Assembly: GCA_019347995.1 (NCBI GenBank)
Contig: JAHWKH010000044.1
Location: forward strand, 1-10,827
DNA from: Gemmatimonadota bacterium
GTDB lineage: Bacteria > Gemmatimonadota > Gemmatimonadetes > Longimicrobiales > UBA6960
DNA: 10,827 bases
Direction: 5' to 3'
The position numbers and the translations under genes are program-made. Shown here piece by piece: positions 1 through 5,154 of the stretch (positions are counted from its first letter, which is position 1; each line of letters starts with the position of its first letter). Below the pieces are notes generated by a model. That model was not told the origin of the DNA, ran no database searches, and was given only the letters and a program-made list of their open reading frames with translations.

Positions 1-10
1 ACCGGGCCGG

Positions 11-313
11 ATGCCCGGAGCGTCAGATGGGGCTCGTCGGAATACGGCCGGACGCGTGAGGCCGCCGGCCGGCCTCTGCGCGACCTGCGCAAGGGCGCGC
101 GTGGTGGGGAACCGACGGGGCTCGCGGTTCTGGCTGTGCACCCGGTCGGCGGACGACCCCCGCTATCCGCGCTACCCGCGGATCCCGGTGCTCCGGTGCC
201 CGGGGTACGATGCTGGCGTGGGGTCGCAGGGAGAGGAACGGGCGCCGCCGGCGCCTCCAGGCACCACGAGGGGCGCCGCCGGCGCCTCCGGGCACGACGA
301 GGAGGAGACGTGA
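11..313 (+). CDS. Small four-cysteine (putative zinc-binding) protein, coupled to the OsmC-like gene
   Basis: A protein of up to 100 residues. The core, about residues 20-68, carries Cys23, Cys26, Cys43 and Cys63 in a CxxC-x16-C-x19-C pattern around a basic RRGSRFWLC segment and a Tyr/Pro-rich segment ending in PVLRCPGY. I recall short proteins of this type in high-GC bacteria. Four cysteines suggest a structural zinc site, but no function is known to me. The start is uncertain: ATG at 11 has no Shine-Dalgarno, and an in-frame GTG at 56 lies just before the conserved core and may be the true start. The tail after residue 70 is low-complexity Ala/Gly/Pro encoded by two 31-bp tandem repeats and is probably not conserved. 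The stop TGA (311-313) overlaps the GTG start (310-312) of the OsmC-like gene, so the two are probably co-translated. The cysteine-rich partner of a thiol/selenol peroxidase might have a redox or metal role; that is inference. Confidence 0.6.
   Translation: MPGASDGARRNTAGRVRPPAGLCATCARARVVGNRRGSRFWLCTRSADDPRYPRYPRIPVLRCPGYDAGVGSQGEERAPPAPPGTTRGAAGASGHDEEET
240..301 (+). repeat. Two tandem 31-bp GC-rich repeats with hairpins before the OsmC-like start
   Basis: Copy 1 (240-270) and copy 2 (271-301) differ at two positions. Each contains GGCGCC-GCC-GGCGCC, a perfect 6-bp stem with a 3-nt loop (241-255 and 272-286), followed by CTCC. The repeats lie inside the 3' end of the small cysteine-rich gene and end at the Shine-Dalgarno (ggagg, 301-305) of the OsmC-like gene. 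CCTCC at 285-289 can pair with that Shine-Dalgarno across an 11-nt loop, so the copy-2 hairpin and a Shine-Dalgarno-blocking hairpin would exclude each other. The repeat is seen directly; a regulatory role is inference. Confidence 0.7.
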
Positions 314-786
314 GCGAGCCGTTCTACGTGTCGCGGGTGGAGGTCGAGAAGGTGGAGGGCGTGCATCGCCGCGCCCGCCTCGCCGACGGGACCGCGATCG
401 ACATGGGCGTGCACGGGCCGGTGAAGGCGCACTATGGCCTGGACTCCCAGCCCAACCTGCCGCTGCCGGTGGACTATCTGGTGGCGGCCGCGTCAGGGTG
501 ACTGCTCGGAACCCTCAACGGCGCACTGGAGGTGCGCGGGATATCATTGCCGCCGGAAGCGATCCGGGCCCGGGCGGAGGGCTTCAACGAGATGCGCGAC
601 AAGCTCCCCGTCCTCACGCGCGTCCACGTCCACTACGCCCTGACCATTCCTCCGGGCACCCGGGAGAAGGTGGACCGCGCGCTGGTGCGGCACGCCGAGA
701 AGTGCCCCACGGCCGTCAGCCTTGCCGGCGCGGTGGACGTCACCTGGAGCGCCGACATCGAGGAGGCGGCGCCCGGGGAGGGCTGA
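310..786 (+). CDS. OsmC-family peroxiredoxin-like selenoprotein (in-frame TGA read as selenocysteine)
   Basis: A 158-residue protein if TGA at 499-501 is read through. OsmC/Ohr proteins are small dimeric peroxidases of the cytoplasm that reduce organic hydroperoxides with two active-site thiols. The frame runs unbroken in homology across the TGA: LPLPVDYLVAAASG before it and LLGTLNGALEVRGISLP after it match the OsmC pattern in which the central helix carries the peroxidatic cysteine. The TGA is codon 64, where that cysteine should be. The second active-site cysteine is present at Cys132 in EKCPTAVSL. The spacing of 68 residues resembles E. coli OsmC, and the length is normal for the family. 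The GTG start follows ggaggag at 301-307 and overlaps the stop of the preceding gene. TGA is the ordinary stop of several neighbours, so it is not reassigned globally. Alternatives are a TGC/TGT-to-TGA error or a nonsense mutation. The codons after it remain protein-like, with no frameshift. Confidence 0.8.
499..501 (+). other. Putative selenocysteine codon (UGA) at the OsmC catalytic cysteine position
   Basis: This is the only in-frame stop between 310 and 784. It falls at the position corresponding to the peroxidatic cysteine in AAxxGC of the OsmC family. One-base differences from TGC or TGT fit both Cys-to-Sec evolution and a sequencing error, but the candidate SECIS hairpin downstream favours selenocysteine. 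No selA, selB, selC or selD gene is in the window. Confidence 0.72.
521..537 (+). promoter_or_regulatory. Candidate bacterial SECIS element
   Basis: GCGCAC (521-526) and GTGCGC (532-537) form a perfect 6-bp stem around the 5-nt loop TGGAG (527-531). The loop begins 25 nt after the UGA and has a G in its second position. Bacterial SECIS elements are coding-region hairpins just downstream of the UGA with a short apical loop that has a G in its first two bases, and SelB binds there; this hairpin fits that description. A weaker lower stem is possible between CCC at 512-514 and GGG at 538-540. In such GC-rich DNA a 6-bp stem can occur by chance, so the assignment rests on its position as well as its shape. 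Confidence 0.6.
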
Positions 787-814
787 GCTGCCCCCCCGGC
801 GGCCGCCGACACGC

Positions 815-2365
815 ATGACGCCCGCCTTCGCCACCATGGTCCTGGCCGCCACCGCCGCCGTGCTCGCGCTGCTCGTGCCTTTCGCGCTGCACCGGTCTCA
901 CCTGCTGCGGCTGTCGCGGCGGGCTCCTCCCGCGGCGACCCGGACGCCCGTGCCGGAGGAGGCCCTGCCGGTCGTCACCGTGCAGCTCCCGGTCTTCAAC
1001 GAGCGCCACGTCGTGGAGCGCCTGGTCGACGCCGCGTGCGCGCTCGACTATCCGCGGGAGCGGCTCGAGGTCCAGGTTCTGGACGACTCCACCGACGACA
1101 CCACGGCCCGGGCGCAGGCCAGCGCCGCCGCCTGGCGGGAGCGAGGGGTGGACGTGCGCGTGATCCGCCGGGGCCGACGCGACGGGTTCAAGGCGGGGGC
1201 CCTGGCCCACGGCGTGGAGCGGGCGCGGGGAGAGATGTTCCTGGTCCTGGACGCCGACTTCGTCCCGCCGCCGGATCTCGTGCGGCGACTCCTGCCTCCC
1301 TTCCAGGACGCGTCGGTGGGCATGGTGCAGGCCCGCTGGGACCACCTGAACGAGGACGAGAACGGCCTCACCCGGGCCCAGGCGCTGCTCCTCGACGGGC
1401 ACTTCTTCCTCGAGCACGGCGCGCGCTACGCGTCGGGCCGCTTCTTCAACTTCAACGGCACGGCCGGCATGTGGCGGCGGCGCTGCGTGGAGGAGGCGGG
1501 AGGCTGGCGCGCCGACACGCTCACCGAGGATCTCGACCTCTCCTACCGGGCGCAGATGGCCGGCTGGCGCTTCGTCTTCCTGGAGGACGTGGGCGTGCCC
1601 GCCGAGCTGCCCGCCCGGGTGGGTGCCCTGGAGGTGCAGCAGAGGCGCTGGGCCCAGGGGGGGATCCAGACCGCCCGCGCGGTCCTCCCCCGCCTGGTGT
1701 GCGGACCCTGGCCGTGGCGCGTGAAGACCGAGGCGGTCTTCCACCTCTGCGGGCATCTGGCGCACCCCCTCACGGTCCTCCTCGGGCTCCTCCTCTTCCC
1801 CTCGGCGGTGGCGCGGCGGACCCTCGGGCTGGAGCGCCTCCTGGCGCTGGACCTGGCCCTGTTCGCCATGGCCACGGGTCCGTTCCTCGCCTTCTACGCC
1901 ACCGCGGCGCGTCGGCGCGACCGGCCGTGGCGCCTCGTCCTGCCGGGCGTGCTGCGCACCCTGTCCGTGGGCATCGGTCTGTCGGCCCCCGTGGGGCGGG
2001 CGGTGCTACGAGGGCTCGGGCGGGCCGGCGACCCGTTCGTGCGCACGCCCAAGCGCGGCGCCGCCGCCCGGGCCAGTTACGCCGGCGGCGGCCGCGTCGG
2101 GGACACGACGCTCGAGCTCGCCCTCGGGGGGATCATGGTCGTGTACATGACCCTGGCGGTGACGGGCGGATACTGGGCCCAGATCCCCTTCCTGCTCCTC
2201 TTCGCCTCAGGCTGGCTCGGCCTCGGTGGGCGAGCCCTCCTGGACGGCCCGACGGCGCGCCGCCCGCAGTCCTTCGCCGAGAAGGAGCACGACGACCGGG
2301 CACCACAGGAGGAGACGCGCCCAGAGGGGCTGCGGCCACGCGCCGGTCTCCCGGTAGGCGCCTAG
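815..2365 (+). CDS. Membrane glycosyltransferase family 2, processive (cellulose synthase-like/CslA-like) type
   Basis: A 516-residue GT2 enzyme of the inner membrane that transfers a hexose from a nucleotide sugar to a growing glycan or a lipid. One hydrophobic segment (about residues 6-26) precedes a cytosolic GT-A domain. Visible motifs are LPVFNE (58-63), VLDDSTDD (88-95, nucleotide binding), DAD (146-148, metal-binding DxD), TED (237-239, catalytic base) and QQRRW (275-279, the QxxRW of processive beta-glycosyltransferases). Several hydrophobic helices follow from about residue 307 to 490. The order matches bacterial CslA/mannan synthase-like and glucosylceramide-synthase-like GT2 proteins; the sugar cannot be read from sequence. 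ATG 815 has no clear Shine-Dalgarno; ATG 836 is an alternative that would cut into the first helix. It begins 28 nt after the OsmC-like gene. Its last 50 or so codons look unconserved and lie antisense to the end of the next gene. Confidence 0.88.
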   Translation: MTPAFATMVLAATAAVLALLVPFALHRSHLLRLSRRAPPAATRTPVPEEALPVVTVQLPVFNERHVVERLVDAACALDYPRERLEVQVLDDSTDDTTARAQASAAAWRERGVDVRVIRRGRRDGFKAGALAHGVERARGEMFLVLDADFVPPPDLVRRLLPPFQDASVGMVQARWDHLNEDENGLTRAQALLLDGHFFLEHGARYASGRFFNFNGTAGMWRRRCVEEAGGWRADTLTEDLDLSYRAQMAGWRFVFLEDVGVPAELPARVGALEVQQRRWAQGGIQTARAVLPRLVCGPWPWRVKTEAVFHLCGHLAHPLTVLLGLLLFPSAVARRTLGLERLLALDLALFAMATGPFLAFYATAARRRDRPWRLVLPGVLRTLSVGIGLSAPVGRAVLRGLGRAGDPFVRTPKRGAAARASYAGGGRVGDTTLELALGGIMVVYMTLAVTGGYWAQIPFLLLFASGWLGLGGRALLDGPTARRPQSFAEKEHDDRAPQEETRPEGLRPRAGLPVGA

Positions 2366-3604
2366 CCCGACATAGCCGAGGGGAGCCAGGGCCGTGAGGA
2401 GGATCCAGGGGGGGCTCGCCCGCAGCGCAGCCACGGGGAGGATCCAGAGGGCGTACCAGGGATGCAGCGTGGGGGTCAGGAGGAGTCCGGCGCCCAGGAT
2501 CCAGAGGAGCGCCCGCTCCAGGCTCCACGCCCGCCACGCCGCGAGGCCGACCACCGACAGCACCAGCGCGCCGGCCGCCGCCCTGGGCGCGACCGGGCCG
2601 GGCAGGAGGACCTCGAGCAGGGCGAAGGGCCCCTCCATGAAGCGCCAGTGGCGGGCGTAGGTGGCGGCGCCCACGCCCAGGCCGGGCCCCGCCGACAGGT
2701 ACGGGAGGTAGAGAACCGCGCACGTGAGGAGGAACGCCGCGGCGGCGCGCGCCCCCAGCCGGCGCGCCAGCACGGGCAGCGCCGCGGCCGGAGCGAGCTT
2801 GACCATGGCGGCCCAGGCCAGGGCGATTCCGGCGGCGGCGGGGCGCGCCAGCGCGCGGGAGCGAGCCGCCGCCGCCGCGCCAGACCCCGTGGCGCCCGCG
2901 GCGAAGAGCAGGGCCAGGGCCACGCCCAGCAGCCCCAGCGCCTCCAGGTGTCCGCTCCAGGCGGTCTCCACCACCAGGAGGGGGGACCAGAGCCAGAGCA
3001 CGAGCACCCGTCCTCGACTGCGACCCGTGGCCGCGGCGACCCGGCCCAGGACCCAGCCCGTGGCCAGGTCGAACACGCTCCACAGGATCTTCAGGTGGAG
3101 CAGCCCGCCACCCACGGCGGCCACGAGCAGGAAGACGAGCTGAGCGCCGGCGGGATAGATCGTGGGAACGTCGGGGTTGTTGATGAGCCCGTGCCACGGA
3201 GTGCGCAGGGGCTCCAGCTCCGCCGCCGAGGGGGGATGCTGGTACGGGTTGACGCCGGCGAGCTGGACGCGGCCGTCCCACAGGTAGCGCCAGGCGTCGT
3301 CGGAGAGCTCCGGAGGGGCCGGGAGGAGCGCCACCCGCAGCGCCAGCGCCACGCCCCAGATCACCGCGAGCTGCGGACCTCGCCGTCCGCCGGGAGCGGT
3401 GCCGCCCCGGCGCCGCGGGAGGACGAGGGCGGCGCCCGCATACGGCAGGAACGCGGCGCCCAGCAGGGCGAGGGCCGGGAGCGGGAACGGCACCCCGGGC
3501 CACCAGGCGAGGGCGGCCAGGAGCGCCAGCTCCGCGGCGCCCAGGAGGACCAGGAGCCGGATCGAGCCGGCTCCTCTACCCGAGGACGGAGCGACGAGCC
3601 GCAT
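2207..3604 (-). CDS. Multi-pass GT-C glycosyltransferase, polyprenyl-phosphate-sugar-dependent mannosyltransferase-like (MptB/DUF2029/GT87 type)
   Basis: A 465-residue, very hydrophobic protein with roughly ten or more membrane helices starting near residue 16. The first large extracytoplasmic loop has [12 protein letters not shown] (101-112) followed by GVNPYQHPP (117-125) and [12 protein letters not shown] (142-153). Acidic residues in this loop are catalytic or metal-binding in GT-C enzymes, and the DGR...GxNPY pattern recurs in prokaryotic polyprenyl-phosphomannose-dependent transferases. [10 protein letters not shown] near the C-terminus also fits. It probably adds a hexose from a lipid-linked donor to an envelope glycan outside the membrane. 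The chosen ATG at 3604 sits in a CATG that also starts the divergent GT2 gene. Longer in-frame starts exist at 3649 and 3745, but they would run into the neighbour and add only low-complexity residues. The 3' end overlaps the preceding plus-strand gene by 159 bp; the last hydrophobic helix lies there, so this end is likely real. Confidence 0.83.
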   Translation of the reverse strand: MRLVAPSSGRGAGSIRLLVLLGAAELALLAALAWWPGVPFPLPALALLGAAFLPYAGAALVLPRRRGGTAPGGRRGPQLAVIWGVALALRVALLPAPPELSDDAWRYLWDGRVQLAGVNPYQHPPSAAELEPLRTPWHGLINNPDVPTIYPAGAQLVFLLVAAVGGGLLHLKILWSVFDLATGWVLGRVAAATGRSRGRVLVLWLWSPLLVVETAWSGHLEALGLLGVALALLFAAGATGSGAAAAARSRALARPAAAGIALAWAAMVKLAPAAALPVLARRLGARAAAAFLLTCAVLYLPYLSAGPGLGVGAATYARHWRFMEGPFALLEVLLPGPVAPRAAAGALVLSVVGLAAWRAWSLERALLWILGAGLLLTPTLHPWYALWILPVAALRASPPWILLTALAPLGYVGLGAYRETGAWPQPLWARLLLWCPVVVLLLGEGLRAARRRAVQEGSPTEAEPA

Positions 3605-4325
3605 GGATTCCGAGAGCCCCGGAACGGCGCCACGCCTGGCGGTGCTCATTCCGGCCCTGAACGAGGAGGAGGCCCTCCCGCCTCTGCTGGCGCGACTTCC
3701 CCGGCCTCCCGTGGACCGGGTGGTCGTGGTGGACAACGGCTCCACCGACGCGACGGCGCGGGTGGCGCGGGACGCCGGGGCGGACGTGGTGAGCCAGCCG
3801 GAGCGGGGCTACGGCGCCGCCTGCCTGGCGGGGATCGGCCACCTGGCCGGGGCGGAACGGCGCCCGGAGGCCCTGGTCTTCCTGGACGCCGACGACGACG
3901 AGGCCGCGGCGCGCGTGGGCGAGCTGGCCGCCCCGGTGCTGGAGGGCCGCGCCGACCTGGTGATCGGTGTGCGCCGGGGGCGCGGCGGCGGCACGGGCAC
4001 GCTCATGCCCCACGCCCGCCTCGGAAACAGGCTGGTCCTGGGGTTGGCCGCGCTCCTCTTCGGCCGGCGCTGGCGCGACCTCGGACCCTTCCGGGCCGTG
4101 CGCTTCGACCGGCTGCTGGAGCTCGAGATGGACGACCGGACCTGGGGCTGGACGCTCCAGATGCAGATCCGCGCCGCCCGGCAGGGGTTGCGGGTGATGG
4201 AGGTGGAAGTGCCTCATCGCGCGCGCTCACGGGGACGATCGAAGATCACGGGCTCGCTACCGACGTCGCTGCGTGTCGGCGCGCGGATGCTCTGGACGCT
4301 GGCGAGGGAACGGCTGCGGAAGTGA
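3603..4325 (+). CDS. Glycosyltransferase family 2, polyprenyl/dolichyl-phosphate hexose synthase-like
   Basis: A 240-residue single-domain GT2 protein. Motifs: VLIPALNEEE (14-23), VVVDNGSTDAT (41-51, nucleotide binding), ERGYGAAC (67-74), FLDADDDE (93-100, DxD metal site), GNRL (141-144), RDLGPFRA (158-165) and GWTLQMQIRA (182-191), then a basic PHRARSRGRSKITG segment (204-217). This order is that of bacterial enzymes that move a hexose from a nucleotide sugar to dolichyl or polyprenyl phosphate, here without the C-terminal membrane helices some have. It probably works at the cytoplasmic membrane face and could make the donor for the divergent GT-C enzyme; this partnership is inference from motif type and position. 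ATG 3603 is the only sensible start: sequence upstream in this frame is antisense to the neighbour. A weak Shine-Dalgarno-like ggag lies upstream. It converges on the hydrolase gene with one base between stop codons. Confidence 0.87.
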   Translation: MDSESPGTAPRLAVLIPALNEEEALPPLLARLPRPPVDRVVVVDNGSTDATARVARDAGADVVSQPERGYGAACLAGIGHLAGAERRPEALVFLDADDDEAAARVGELAAPVLEGRADLVIGVRRGRGGGTGTLMPHARLGNRLVLGLAALLFGRRWRDLGPFRAVRFDRLLELEMDDRTWGWTLQMQIRAARQGLRVMEVEVPHRARSRGRSKITGSLPTSLRVGARMLWTLARERLRK

Positions 4326-4326
4326 A

Positions 4327-5154
4327 TCAGCCGCCTTCCTCCAGGAATCGCACGACCTCCTCCAGCGCGGCCTCCGGCCGCTCCTCCATGGGAAGGTGCC
4401 CACAACGGTCCAGCACGACCAGACGCGCCCGCGGCAGGTCGCCGGCCAGCCGCTCGCCCACCCACGGCGGCACCACCGGATCCTGGCGCCCCCACACCAG
4501 CAGCGTCGGCGTGCGCAGCTCGGGGTAGCGCGTCACCAGGCGGTCCAGGTCGGGGGGGATCAGCTGCCGTGCGGCCTCCACGACGGCGTGCCGGCAGGCG
4601 GGCTCGGCGAAGGGTGCCGCGTAGCCCCGCACCTGCTCCTCCGTCACCTGCGCCGGGTCGTGGACGATCTGCCGCAGGATCCGCCGCACCAGCCAGCGCG
4701 CCGGCACGAAGCGCGCGGCCAGCCGGCCCAGCACGAGAGGCACCCGGTGCGCCATGCCGATGTAGCGCGGAAGACCCTGGGCGTAGGCCGTGGCCTCCAG
4801 CAGGACCAGGCGACGCAGCCTCCACCCCTCTCCCGCGTCCTCCAGGCGCAGCGCCAGGAGGAGCGCCAGGCCTCCGCCCAGGGAGTGGCCCAGGACGGCC
4901 AGCTCCCGGAGATCCTCCTCCACCACCAGGCGGTGCAGCAGCTCGGCCTGGTCGTGGGGGCCGTACGCTCCGTCCCGGGGCTTTGGCGCCGCTCCGCATC
5001 CCTTCAGATCGACCAGGTACAGCGTGTGGCGCCCGGCCAGCTCCGGCACCCAGCGCCGCCACGTGAAGCGGCTGGCGCCGAAGCCGTGGAGGAGGAGGAG
5101 GGGCGGGCCCTCCCCCTTCGTCTCGACGTGGAGCGGAAGGGCCGTGGAGCTCAC
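4327..5154 (-). CDS. Alpha/beta-fold hydrolase, last gene of the YhaO-YhaN operon
   Basis: A 275-residue alpha/beta hydrolase. HGFG (23-26) supplies the oxyanion region, GHSLGG (89-94) the nucleophile Ser91, WGRQDPVVP (221-229) the acid Asp225, and CGHLPMEERP (251-260) the His253. The helical cap between about 120 and 205 is Arg-rich and variable, so the substrate (ester, lactone, haloalkane or epoxide-like) cannot be told. There is no signal peptide, so it is cytoplasmic. The GTG start (5154-5152) overlaps the TGA stop (5153-5151) of the YhaN-like gene, and no Shine-Dalgarno precedes it, which argues for translational coupling. A longer reading from 5232 adds only a Gly/Ala-rich stretch antisense to nothing known and overlapping the upstream gene; I reject it. 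Its stop is one base from the stop of the convergent GT2 gene. Its presence in a DNA-repair-type operon is unexplained. Confidence 0.87.
   Translation of the reverse strand: MSSTALPLHVETKGEGPPLLLLHGFGASRFTWRRWVPELAGRHTLYLVDLKGCGAAPKPRDGAYGPHDQAELLHRLVVEEDLRELAVLGHSLGGGLALLLALRLEDAGEGWRLRRLVLLEATAYAQGLPRYIGMAHRVPLVLGRLAARFVPARWLVRRILRQIVHDPAQVTEEQVRGYAAPFAEPACRHAVVEAARQLIPPDLDRLVTRYPELRTPTLLVWGRQDPVVPPWVGERLAGDLPRARLVVLDRCGHLPMEERPEAALEEVVRFLEEGG

Noticed and set aside
206..211. TACGAT as a -10 box for the OsmC-like gene
   Set aside because: No acceptable -35 sequence lies 16-18 bp upstream, and the site is inside the upstream coupled gene.
136..501. A 121-residue plus-strand frame ending at the TGA, as a complete gene
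   Set aside because: Its last 63 codons are the first part of the OsmC-like protein and the rest is upstream sequence in the wrong frame for the cysteine-rich gene. Stopping here would lose the conserved second half, which continues in the same frame.
499..501. Genome-wide reassignment of UGA to Trp or Gly
   Set aside because: Several neighbouring genes clearly end in TGA, including the overlapping stops at 311, 4323, 5153 and 7840, and such codes are not expected in very GC-rich genomes of this kind.
3399..3602. N-terminal extension of the small GT2 protein
   Set aside because: The extra residues are low-complexity and antisense to the GT-C gene; GT2 homology starts just after ATG 3603.
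2462..4528. A 688-residue plus-strand frame over the GT-C gene and beyond
   Set aside because: It is Arg/Gly/Pro-rich, has no domain motif and mirrors the GT-C and GT2 genes in other frames: a typical shadow of high-GC coding DNA.
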